Positions 27,701 through 36,600 of a DNA stretch of 55,732 nt are shown here, piece by piece. The stretch lies in the IMG/VR virus record IMGVR_UViG_3300021959_000051, positions 1 through 55,732 of that record. One strand, written 5' to 3'. Made by a program: the position numbers and the translations under genes. Each line of letters starts with the position of its first letter. Position 1 is the first letter of the stretch. The stretch comes from a virus. The notes under the pieces are model-generated. The model was given only the letters and a program-made list of their open reading frames with translations, did no database searches and had not been told where the DNA came from.

Positions 27701-28724
27701 ATGTTTGTGTCTTTAAAGCGTTTGAGCCGATAGCGACATTCCAATAACCAGTAACTACAGAACATAAAGTATTTGAACCTATAGCAACACTTTCTGTACC
27801 TGTGGTTAAAAGCTTTAACGCATTGAGACCAATAGCTACATTACAATTGGATGACCCATCATCATTAGCTAGTGCATTAGTACCTAGACCCAGTGAAGTT
27901 GTATCTGGAGACTTACCATCAGATAGACCATTAATATTAGAAGCTCCACCCCCAGTAGTAGCCCAAGATACAGTTCCACTACCGTTTGTTGTGAGAACTT
28001 GATTTGCAGATCCGTCTGCAGCAGGTAAAGTAAAAGCATTATTGAATGTTACGGTACCTAAAGCGTTTATAGTTAAAGGGTTGCAATGAGCTGATGGGTT
28101 ATGGCAATAAGTACAAAACTTAATTGTATTACCAGAACTATTAGTCTTCAATTCAAACCCTTGGCCTCCAACATGTTGAAGATGACCAGCTACGCCTGAG
28201 GTTCCACTGTTAAATTCAATTTTACTAGTACCAAAGTTACCAGTACCATCACCAAAAGTTAGCGTTGGGTTACCAGATGCTACACTTGTTGAAATATCAG
28301 CAACATTAGTAATTGTATTACCCTGGCCATCAAGATTTCCTCCAAGTTGTGGAGTTGTATCTTCTACAATATCACTCAGACCTGACCCTGCTGCAGCTGT
28401 TGAAGCTGCAACGTTGACAAAAACGGGTGTTTCTGCGCTGTCTTGATAATAAACGTTTAGAGTACCATCTTGCTTATCATACCATAAATCACCAGGTTTA
28501 ACGGTTGTTGGTACATCACTATCGATGAGTGCTCCAATTTGATGAAGCCTGACATAATCAGAATCTACTAGATTTGAAACTGCAGCTGAATCTAATCCAC
28601 CGCCTCCACCACCACCACCGACAGCAGAAGAGATTGTTGCACTAGTTGTGGCATCAAGAGATGCAATATTTTGTAATTGCCTACTATCATTAACGACTGT
28701 AGTACCTGTAATCTTGATGGCCAT
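21720..28724 (-). CDS. Giant repeat fibre 1 (2334 residues)
   Basis: Very large tail-fibre protein. Residues 1-260 form an attachment region with a GGGGGGGG linker (35-43) and VKPGDLWYDKQDGTLNVYYQD. Then come three arrays of 17-residue repeats of the TAVGxxALxxNTTGxxN type (about 285-610, 655-1110, 1150-1880), a fourth array of 14-residue YadA-head-like repeats (about 1915-2180), and a C-terminal beta domain ending WVASINTTEVRYD. Arrays are separated by LVLAAAS-GGGGGG linkers. Unusually Cys-rich (about 15 Cys in array 1). An AAGGAT site precedes the start. No S74 chaperone. Likely a trimeric beta-helix adhesin. Confidence 0.88.
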   Translation of the reverse strand: MAIKITGTTVVNDSRQLQNIASLDATTSATISSAVGGGGGGGGLDSAAVSNLVDSDYVRLHQIGALIDSDVPTTVKPGDLWYDKQDGTLNVYYQDSAETPVFVNVAASTAAAGSGLSDIVEDTTPQLGGNLDGQGNTITNVADISTSVASGNPTLTFGDGTGNFGTSKIEFNSGTSGVAGHLQHVGGQGFELKTNSSGNTIKFCTYCHNPSAHCNPLTINALGTVTFNNAFTLPAADGSANQVLTTNGSGTVSWATTGGGASNINGLSDGKSPDTTSLGLGTNALANDDGSSNCNVAIGLNALKLLTTGTESVAIGSNTLCSVVTGYWNVAIGSNALKTQTSSNQNVAVGNHAFTNLTTGGCMTAIGAFAGYSTTTGYANTYVGRNAGYKATAVRWNTAIGEQAMCCNVTGCFATVLGASAGKCATNIEQSVLIGYAAGWKNTSGSAVSIGYYANSKGGNQQTAVGRYGMACNTGNGNVALGSSSFRNNLTGNYNIAVGYGAACNSTAGNCNIYVGIRSGKVNTTACLNIGIGLETLCSTTTGGCNIAMGRLSLRSLTTGVCNTAIGEQAGLSLTTGSCNLLLGRGASASSATVNNEITLGDANITAFRIPGLQSGASSGHIMCYNGTSLVLAAASGGGGGGASAINDLSDAKTNATSVGLGTNALAALTATDRSVTAVGICALAANTTGVMNVAIGTEALKQAVNTYDTVAIGFNAIRSMQTTSLGHSNVAVGSMAMYQNTAGKYNVVIGKDAMRSVTCGDCNVFIGWKAGYGNAAIGSNNIAIGTQAMQCHNSAGAYSNIAIGRCANFSNTKDQNNIAIGTNALKNRVCVNAFQGVIAIGTNAMCSDTGNGNGSFYSTAVGNNSLKSQTGSGCNTAVGYCTGVAITSGASNSLFGQNAGACITTGSDNVVMGRFTDLGPAACRNVLIGNSGSRKPVQNSVGVGYCVLKCATGNGNQALGYFAGSCITTGIDNVAIGCNTMCAGTTVRANVAVGNCAMKSATGAYGSTAIGYKAMMDHTGYVMYNTAIGSWALCKVTGEFNTAIGSGSGQNVTSGVCNTFLGRASGNTITTGGNNIIIGHGAQATSATTSNEIVIGNTSNTVLRLPGLQAGASSGHVLCYNGTSLVLAAASGGGGGGGASAIDDLSDASTTGTNNLGLGTNAGTGGTGNVTVGFSAGCSLNSSGDQNILIGAHAGKTLGSADHQVAIGYGAMCAAGSSPMFNNVAIGSKAMSKITAGCNTALGNQSMACSLGATCNTAVGHQSLFFNTTGSCNVAIGTEAMIANTTGQENIAIGSMSLMANTCAGKNVAIGVCAMRCNTTNSYGTAVGYRALFKSCTGGHTAVGNEALYCNTTGQYNVAIGSSAMRSNITGGYNVVIGTSAMRQGTGGDSNVAIGYAASYNTTIGRKNVAIGNSVMHANTTGCNTVAVGFSTLNSSTTGYNNTAVGACAMCQATVGYSNVAVGHSAGKNLGTTAAGRNSIAIGESAMCNLGSQPQHAIALGMNSQQLAGGNYNISIGSYGLRSASGSSNNAIGDKAGCANTSGYQNTYMGQSAGKTNTTAHFITAVGSNAAENNTSAYTTAFGAYSLQQNTSGAYNNAFGMFAMRNNTIGAQNTAMGTYGLCGNTSGMCNTAVGYKALKSNTFGCYNTSIGNCSLCSNTTGYGNTAIGFKALICKVIGNNNTAVGCRALACTTSASCNTAVGRDAGLNTTTGQYHAYFGDGAGYTTTTASCNVALGAFAGTFGNCGCNVSIGTHSAYFCGVNNVAIGHCAGKTIKRHGNTIVGSSAMQSATTSCCNVAVGYLSMGSVTTSQGNTAVGSFALCNLTTGTHNTAIGRSAGVSLTTGSNNIVLGCCADASSATVSNEITLGNANNNLLRIPGLGSTDGHVLTYSTSSGGLVLAAASGGGGGGTTLYAENPSSSTTPSATGSNGVAIGSNSEATGFSAQAFGDGACACGSQSIAIGRNMRASGDTSVALGPQSCATADRSLAIGASSVATGAYATAVGSSNSTSVGPKATAQLSIAIGGGYGGTGFGPRAYGVCAIAIGQMTCAAAIRSIAIGYDAQVTSSGTGAIALGCSRAAAQDGFAAAISNNTSSFGAMSPRSVAIGYLAKAQGCGALAIGGYFSVSCATQTNSVAVSGVANASYATSVGAYSQSSGQYSTTLGFSNYAWCTNGTAIGTKAKSAYVGKMAFGNGEFSSTGDSQSALTIFRQATTNATATALTTNNSTATTNNQLILANNHAYAFHGTIVAREKASEGTECAAWKIEGLIRREGSAGTTTLVNSATTVLDNTPNWGMVLSADTTNGGLAITVTGAASTNIRWVASINTTEVRYD
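22185..27872. repeat. Coding repeat arrays in giant fibre 1
   Basis: About 51-base (17-residue) units run through roughly 26895-27872, 25395-26762 and 23085-25277, and about 42-base (14-residue) units through 22185-22982. By length I estimate 85-90 copies of the 17-residue unit. Copies are diverged at the DNA level, with conserved (V/T)A(I/V)G and TTG cores. They are interrupted by LVLAAAS-glycine linkers near 26800, 25315 and 23005. Confidence 0.85.
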
Positions 28725-28734
28725 GGATTAATCC

Positions 28735-29394
28735 TTATTTTTTTATTTTATTTAACCAGCTCATAAAATCACCATTCCAACGTTTTGTCCCGACATGCGA
28801 AAGTTTAATAGATGGGTCAAGCCATACCTTACCGCCCAACTTTCTCCACTTCCTACAAAATACAATATCCTCAGATATTAGTTCACCTTTTTCATCTACT
28901 ACTATATCAAAAATCATTTTAATTGGTTTAGGTTTATGTGATTCGGTATATTCTATACTATCATCTGAAACTGTTTGCAACGCTTTTCTTGTTAATCTTA
29001 AAAAACCTGTTGCAATACCTTCAACTTCTACCAAACCACTCTCTTCAAATTTCATATTCCCATCTAATACTTTGACGGGATAATCTTCTTCATCGCCCTT
29101 TTTAGGGTAAATTCCTCCAACAACATCAGCATCATGCTCTAGTAGCTTGAAGAAATCTTCGGGGTTCCAATCAACGTCACAATCAATGAAAACTAAATCA
29201 TCGACTTCTTGATCTAAAGCTAATTTGGCAATATCATTTCTAGCACGTTGTACTAACGAATCATATGACATGTAAATGCAATAAACGTTTATGTCCTTTG
29301 CAAGACCTGCTTTGCAAGTCTCGCTAAGAGCCGATGCATGCCATACGGTTATAGTACCGTCGTAAGACGGCGCTGCAATCATAACATTTCTCAT
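28735..29394 (-). CDS. GT-A glycosyltransferase with DxD motif
   Basis: A 219-residue GT-A-type protein. It begins NVMIAAPSYDGTITVWHASA, has QRARNDIAKLALDQ (49-62) before the metal-binding motif LVFIDCDVDW (67-76, D71-x-D73), then VVGGIYPKKG and an acidic/aromatic acceptor loop (GIATGFLRLTRKAL), ending with KLSHVGTKRW. This is the layout of small phage glycosyltransferases. It lies 10 bases upstream of giant fibre 1 and on the same strand, so it may be co-expressed with that fibre. Donor and acceptor unknown. Confidence 0.82.
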   Translation of the reverse strand: MRNVMIAAPSYDGTITVWHASALSETCKAGLAKDINVYCIYMSYDSLVQRARNDIAKLALDQEVDDLVFIDCDVDWNPEDFFKLLEHDADVVGGIYPKKGDEEDYPVKVLDGNMKFEESGLVEVEGIATGFLRLTRKALQTVSDDSIEYTESHKPKPIKMIFDIVVDEKGELISEDIVFCRKWRKLGGKVWLDPSIKLSHVGTKRWNGDFMSWLNKIKK

Positions 29395-29409
29395 TATATA
29401 AGATCCCTA

Positions 29410-29757
29410 TTAACCTAGTGTGTCTAGATCAAAGTCATCTACAGCAGACTCTTCAGGTTCTGCGGGTGCTAGATTGAACGCCTCGTAATGTGCGTGAAAT
29501 ACGTGATCATCGATAACAGCAGGCATCATTGCGATGAGTTCTGCTTTTGTGTAGTCAGTTGCTACTTTTGATGGTGTTTCGATTTCAACTGATTCAGAGT
29601 AATCTGAATTCCATGCTGGCTGTACTGGATCTGCGTCTGCATCTCCTGCGTAAGCATAGTTTACTTCGATTTCCCACCGAGTTACTTTATTATCGGACGC
29701 ACGTTTAGTTGGTACCGCTTTTGCAAGCGTTTTAGTTACCGGTGAATATGTAGCCAT
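29410..29757 (-). CDS. Small acidic protein, likely virion-associated
   Basis: A 115-residue acidic protein (MATYSPVTKTLAKAVPTKRA) with one beta core (RWEIEVNYAYAGDADADPVQ), a helix with AELIAMMPAVIDDHVFHAHY and an acidic tail (EPEESAVDDFDLDTLG). Not recognised by function; similar short proteins occur in marine myoviruses near fibres. The first gene after the late box at 29802-29809, so it probably leads the transcript that reads on through the GT-A gene into giant fibre 1. Confidence 0.62.
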   Translation of the reverse strand: MATYSPVTKTLAKAVPTKRASDNKVTRWEIEVNYAYAGDADADPVQPAWNSDYSESVEIETPSKVATDYTKAELIAMMPAVIDDHVFHAHYEAFNLAPAEPEESAVDDFDLDTLG

Positions 29758-29787
29758 TTTCGACTCCTTTAAGGTTACTAGGCATGA

Positions 29788-30603
29788 TTATTTCATACCA
29801 TTATTTATAATAGTTCTACGTTCTATATCTTCTTCAATACATTTATTTCCATACTGTACTTCAAGTATATGACATGGTTTGTCATAAGGATTGTAAGCTC
29901 TATGCCAATCTTCCTTATGTATAACATAAGTCTGATGTTCTTTTAAAGCTATTGTTTCATCTCTGCCAGCATTAGTTTGGATAATATCCCCATGCTCAAT
30001 ATCTATCTTTAACATTCCTTCAAGAACGTACCAATGTTCGCTTCTATGAAAATGTTTTTGATCTGAAAGAGACTTGCCAGGATTAATTACTAGCTCCTTA
30101 GCTTTGACAGTACCTTTATCATCAAGTACTCGCCAATACCCCCATTCTCGTTCTGTCTTTTGAGTCTTCCACTCATCAAGAATCCAACTACTAGAATTCT
30201 TTTTATTGTTTCCACCAACACCAAATACAAATCCTATACTGCCTTGATCAGCCAAAGATCTAGCGTACTCTACTTCTGGAGTCGACCCCTTATGTCTATC
30301 TCCTCCGTTAGCAAATATAATTTGTGAACCTTTTGGAAAGTTTTCTCTAATATGGTTAATAGCATTTACTGCATGATCTTCGCTATCATCAAAAGCAAAA
30401 GACATACCAACACCTTTAATATTGTTGACTATATCTAATCTTTCTTCAATAGGCATGAACGGTCTACCTTTTTTTCGAGTTAGCCACTCATCACTATTTA
30501 CTCCTACACATAGGATATCTCCAAGCTTTTTAGCTTCTTGAAAATACTTTACATGTCCAGAGTGAAGGGGATCAAAGCCCCCTGTCACTAAAACAACTTT
30601 CAT
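29788..30603 (-). CDS. Nucleotidyltransferase-cupin fusion (sugar-nucleotide enzyme)
   Basis: Fusion of two sugar-activation domains in 271 residues. Residues 1-140 are a cytidylyltransferase-fold nucleotidyltransferase: VTGGFDPLHSGHVKYF has the HxGH catalytic motif (HSGH, 14-17), followed by RPFMPIEERLDIV. Residues about 155-262 are a cupin of the mannose-6-phosphate isomerase type II kind, with QKHFHRSEHWYVLEG (182-196; H184, H186, H190) and H234. The N-terminal domain resembles HldE/TagD-type adenylyl- or cytidylyltransferases. It probably makes an activated sugar or polyol for the neighbouring glycosyltransferases; the exact substrate is unknown. Confidence 0.85.
   Translation of the reverse strand: MKVVLVTGGFDPLHSGHVKYFQEAKKLGDILCVGVNSDEWLTRKKGRPFMPIEERLDIVNNIKGVGMSFAFDDSEDHAVNAINHIRENFPKGSQIIFANGGDRHKGSTPEVEYARSLADQGSIGFVFGVGGNNKKNSSSWILDEWKTQKTEREWGYWRVLDDKGTVKAKELVINPGKSLSDQKHFHRSEHWYVLEGMLKIDIEHGDIIQTNAGRDETIALKEHQTYVIHKEDWHRAYNPYDKPCHILEVQYGNKCIEEDIERRTIINNGMK
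29802..29809 (-). promoter_or_regulatory. T4-type late promoter for the 115-aa ORF, GT-A and fibre 1
   Basis: Exact TATAAATA on the minus strand within the last codons of the nucleotidyltransferase-cupin gene, 45 bases upstream of the ATG at 29757. Confidence 0.75.
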
Positions 30604-30613
30604 AATTACTCCA

Positions 30614-33600
30614 TTATATTTTAGATTTCAACTCATTAATTTGATGCTGTTGATCTTGAACTGCTTGTACAAGGAAGGCAATAATCTGTGAATAATTAAC
30701 AACCTTCTTACCTTCTATATTAGTCGATACTGCTTCAGGAATCAACTGTTCTAGTTCCTGAGCGATGACACCGTAAGACTTTTTACCATCTTTCTTCCAA
30801 GTAAAGCTAACAGGATTAATACTATTAACAATATCTAAACCATCATCAATTGTTTCAATGTTTTCTTTGAGTGTTACATCTGATGTAGCATTAAAGTCAA
30901 CTGCACTTACTTGTCCACCACTATTTATACTATAGCTTAGAGCTGGTATTCTCATTGCCGTGATATTAGCATCACCTAATGTAATTTCATTTGATACTGT
31001 AGCTGATGATGGTTGAGCATTATAACCAAGTGCTATAATATTTGACCCTGTTGTGAGAGTACAGCCAGCATTAGTTCCTAAGGATGTGTTGTTAAGACCT
31101 GTAGTAGTATTATATAATGCGAATCTACCAACAGCTGTGTTACAGCAACCAGAAGTTGACATATTTAAAGCAAAATTACCAACTGCTGTAGATTGCCTTT
31201 GATAAGTAGCGTTATACATCGCACTAACGCCTACAGCAACGTTATTACTACCGTTTCCTGTACCAGCTTTACCGGCATTTACTCCTACAAATATATTATT
31301 ATCACCAGCACTTAATCCACACCCTGCAAGATAACCAATAGCTGTATTACACTGCCCATAACGTGATTGATTACGTAATGCACATGTACCTATAGCAATA
31401 GAAGCGTTTTGAACTGGATAGTCTGTTATTGCTCCTAGTGCATCTGTACCAATAGCAATTCCACCAACACCAGTTGTAACAGAGCCTAGAGCTCCTCCAC
31501 CTACAGCAATATTACTAGTACCAGTAGTGAGAGCATCAAGAGTAGAAGACCCTATAGCTATGTTTAAATTACCAGAAGATCCACAGCGCATAGCTCTATG
31601 ACCGATAGCAATGTTTTGTGAACCGGGTTGATTACCTTCATGAGCCTGCCAACCAATTGCAACACCGTATTTTGTTGTAGTGCCTAGACGGTTATATTGA
31701 CCGAGAGTGGAGTTACCATACCCTGTAGTTACTCTACATGCTGCTTGAGTACCTATAGTAGTGCTTGGAGCTGTATTAGTGCTGTTATATCCTGCTTGGC
31801 ATCCAATAGATACTTGATATCTAGTATTAGTACCACATTTGTTAGCTTCATAACCTATAGATATGTTACCATATCCTTGTGCATTAGATTCTAATGCACT
31901 CATTCCTATAGCAATGTTCCGGATACCAGTAGTATTAGAAAGTAAAGAATATACACCCACTGCAACATTACTATGACCAGATGTATTAAGTTCTAATGCC
32001 CGAGTACCAACTGCTACGTTACTGCAACCTGTAATGTTGCTGCGCATTGCACAAGAACCAACAGCAGTGTTTTGCTTGTTTAGAGTTCCAACTCCTAATT
32101 GTAGAGTACATGCACCTACAGCAACGTTATCTTTACCATCTGTATTGGCACATAAGGCGTTTCTACCAACCGCAACATTATCTAGACCTACTGTATTAGC
32201 TCTTAGACTGTAGTATCCAACTGCAGTATTATACCCTCCTGTAGTATTAAAGTACATGGATTGATAACCAACCGCTGTATTACCAGCAGCAGTAATAGAA
32301 TTATTTAAAGTACTGGTACCCAAAGCAGTATTGTAGTTACCGCAAATATTATAACCTGCATAATGTCCAACTGCTGTGTTACCATTACCTCCAATATTAT
32401 CCACTAGAGCACCTGAACCGATAGCTACATTGTATGCGCCAGTAGTTGCATTTGCTAGAGATAACCATCCAACTGATGTATTCATACCATATGATGTTGT
32501 AACCGCTGCTTGTGATTTCCTACCAACAGCAGTTGAATAAGATGCGCCATTTAGGTTACGCATTGCCCATTGACCAACTGCTACGTTACCTGCACCTGTT
32601 GTGTTTGTATATAGTGCACACTCACCTAAAGCAGTGTTTTCATTATTAGTACCATCATCATTAGCTAATGCATTAGATCCAAGACCGATTGTATGAGTAC
32701 CATGAGTAACTCCATCACTTAGATCATCAACAGCAGATGCGCCGCCACCACTAGAAGCGGCAGCTAGTACGAGCGATGTACCGTTGTAACACATTATATG
32801 ACCTGATGAAGCACCAGATTGTAGTCCAGGAATCCTAAACGCTGTAATGTTAGCATCACCTAGCGTGATTTCATTAGAAGTTGTAGCCGATGTTGCTTGA
32901 GCATTATAACCTAAAGTTAGATTATTACATCCACTAGAAATGGTCCTACCAGCCTCTGCACCAACCGCTGTATTGCACCTACCAGTTGTTACAACACACA
33001 AAGTTGCATACCCAAAACCAGTATTTAGTTGACATTTTGATTGTCTCAGAGAGCCATACCCTACAGCAGTATTACAAGAACCAGTTATATTAGCACCCAA
33101 GGTTTGCATACCAACAGCTACGTTTAACCAACCTGTAGTATTTGCTGACAGCGCAGTATCACCAACCGCAGTATTCCTAGCACCACACACGTTTGATTTT
33201 AATGCGTTATATCCTACAGCTGTACCGTAGTTTGCTTGGTTAGAATTTAAAGAACAATGTCCTAGTGCAGTGTTTCTTTTACCAACAGTGATTAATTGTA
33301 ATGATTTAAACCCTACAGCGGTATTGCAAGAGCCTGTTGTATTTGAAACTAATGCAGAAGAGCCAACGGCAGTGTTAAAACAGCCAGTAGTGTTAGCTTG
33401 CATAGCAAAAGTACCAAGAGCAGTATTGCATGAACCATGAGTTGTAAACAATAAAGCATTAGTTCCAACAGCTACGTTTTCATGCCCTGTTACGCTATTT
33501 TTAAGTGCGAAAGAACCTACAGAGGTATTATAATTTCCGGTGGTGTTAGCACACCCGGCATTGTAACCTACTGCTACGTTATCTGTACCAATAGTATTAT

Positions 33601-36600
33601 TACGCGAGCCATACATACCAATTGCAGTATTACGTTGACCTGTTGTATTGTTACGAAGTGTGCCATGGCCAACAGCCATAGATCCATAACCAGTTGTAGT
33701 ATTCAGCATTGAATACATACCAATAGCTATATTATTATTGTGAACTGAATTACTTGCATATGAACCTATTTTGTGTAATGCATAATATCCTATAGCAACG
33801 TGACTAATACCGGCACCGCATGATGCCCCCATTGCTCCAGATCCAAGAATAACATTATAGTTAGATCCGTTAGATCCAGATAACTTACACCCTGCATTAT
33901 GACCTAAAACAACGTTATGAGTACCAGTGGAAATACTGCATAGAGCTGAGTGGCCTGCAACGACATTATTCGTACCAGTAACACTGCTGTTTAGAGCTGA
34001 ATGTCCAATAGCAACATTACAATTTGTAGTTCCATCATCATTTGCTAGAGCGTTGGTACCTAGACCTAATGATGATACATCAGGTGATTTACCATCAGAT
34101 AGACCATCAATGTTTGATGCTCCGCCGCTGCTTGCAGCTGCTAGAACCAATGAAGTGCCATTGTAGCACATTACGTGCCCTGACGATGCTCCTGCTTGTA
34201 GTCCGGGAAGACGAAATACTGTGTGCGCTGTTGAACCTAGAGTAATCTCATTAGATGTAGTAGACGATGTAGCTTGTGCGTCTTTTCCTAAAACAATATT
34301 GTTGGCACCAGTTGTTAGTGTACACCCAGCTTTATAACCTAAAAGAGCATTATTGCCCCCACTTGTGATTGCACACCCAGCCAGAGCGCCAACAGCAACG
34401 TTAACATCGCCATTACCCACAGTCTTTAAGGTGTATGGACCAATTGCTACGTTACAGCTTGTATAATTACTATTACCCACACCCATTGCACATAAGCCAA
34501 TAGCAACATTTTCTAGAGGACTTGTATGAGTTTTTAATGCATCTTTACCAATAGCAACGTTACCGGTACATATACAGTTACCCATAAGAGCTTGATGACC
34601 TACAGCCGTATTATCATTTCCTGTAGTTTGCTTACATGCTGCTCTATAACCAACTGCTGTAGTTCGACTACCACCTGAATTTTGATGTAATCCATAAACA
34701 CCGACTGCTACGTTATTACATCCAGTAGTTGTAGAAATAGCCGATTGCCAACCGAGAGCAGTGTTCATTCCACCTGTTGTAATATTAGTTAATGATGTAT
34801 CACCAACTGCTGTATTATATGAACCTGTAGTAGTATCATATAAAGCTTTATAACCAATAGCTGTGTTTGACTGACCACCGGTGCCGGTTTGCAAAGCAGA
34901 ACCACCTACAGCTGTATTAAATCTACCAGTAGTATTACCATACAGCGCTGCGTCACCAATAGCAATGTTTTGACACCCTGTAGTATTTTTACGTAGTGCG
35001 TATGAACCAACAGCAACGTTACATTTGCCTATAGTATTAAGCTGTAAAGCACAAGCACCTAGGGCAGTATTTCTTTCACCGGTTGTATTAGAGCATAATG
35101 ATTGATAACCAACACTAGTATTATAGTCAGCTCCTGTGTTTGCATACATAGAACACATACCAACTGCAGTATTATAATTTCCTGTAGTACTGGTATGAAG
35201 AGCATATGAGCCAACTGCAGTATTATTAGTTCCAGTTCTGTTTGAAAATAAAGCTCTGTGTCCCACTGCGACTATATTATTAATATTGCGAATGTTAAAC
35301 GCTGCTTCTTTACCTACTATAGTGTTATTGCTGCCCGAGACATATTTTCCTGCTGACAATCCTACTGCAACGTTGCCAGTACCAGCTGTACCTCCGTTCG
35401 CAGCAGAATACCCAATTATAGTATTACATTGACCACCGGCATTGAGTTTCATGGCTCCGGTACCAACCGCAACATTAAATCTTGCAGTTATTGCATCACA
35501 CATTGCTTCATTACCTATAACGGTATTATGAGTACCTGTAGTGTTACCATGTAGAGCGTGGGTACCTACAGCTGTGTTCTGTACACCAGTTGTAGTATCT
35601 TTCATTGCGCAATAGCCGACAGCAGTATTACACTCACCAATAGTATTAGAATGTAATGAATTAGCACCAAAAGCAGCGTTAAACATACCACAAGTATTTG
35701 CATACATAGAACATTTACCAACAGCAGTATTTGAATTTGATGATCCATCATCATTTGCTAGAGCACTAGATCCCAATCCTATCGATGAAGCATCTGGAGA
35801 TTTACCATCTGATAAGCCATCGATGTTTGTTGCACCACCGCCAGCATCTGCGAAGCTAGTTACACCAGAGCCATTTGTCGTAAGTACTTGTCCATTAGTA
35901 CCATCAGATGTAGGAAGATCATAAGTTTCTGAAATTCGCACAGTAGCAGTTGCATCGCCAATAACAACTTGGTTTGACGTAGTTGTAGTTGCGTTATAAC
36001 CTATAGCGGTTGAAGCTGTATGTGAAGCGGAAGCACTTCTACCAAGAGCAACTGAACTAGTTCCCGCAGCAACTGTAGAGTGTCCTACAGACGTACTACC
36101 AAAACCACTTGCATAAGCACCCCTACCAAGTGCGGTTGCATAAGTATTTCTAGCCTCTGAATTATAACCTAGTGCTGTAGCGGATTCAGTGTTAGCAATA
36201 GAAATATGACCTATTGCTATACTATTCGACGCTGATGCTACTGCCCCACTGCCAATAGCTAATGCATCTAAATTTGATGCTACTGCACTATCCCCAATAG
36301 CAACAGCGTTGGCGCCACTCGCTAAAGGAGTAGTAGCACTTGAAGGATTATCTCGGTAGAGGGCTGGTTCTGCAGAAACCCAATCGTAATCAGATCCATT
36401 CCAGCTTAGAACTTCTCCTGAAGCTGCTGTACTTTGATTTAAATGTGTATTAACTGATGCATCGTTATAACTACCAGCTGCAGTAATAGCAGCGTTAATC
36501 TGAGTCTGAACATTGTCAGAATCAGCAAAGCTCTTAATTACATTTGAGGAGTTTTTATAGTAGAGATTACCATCAGCATAGTTAATGGCTAACTCACCAT

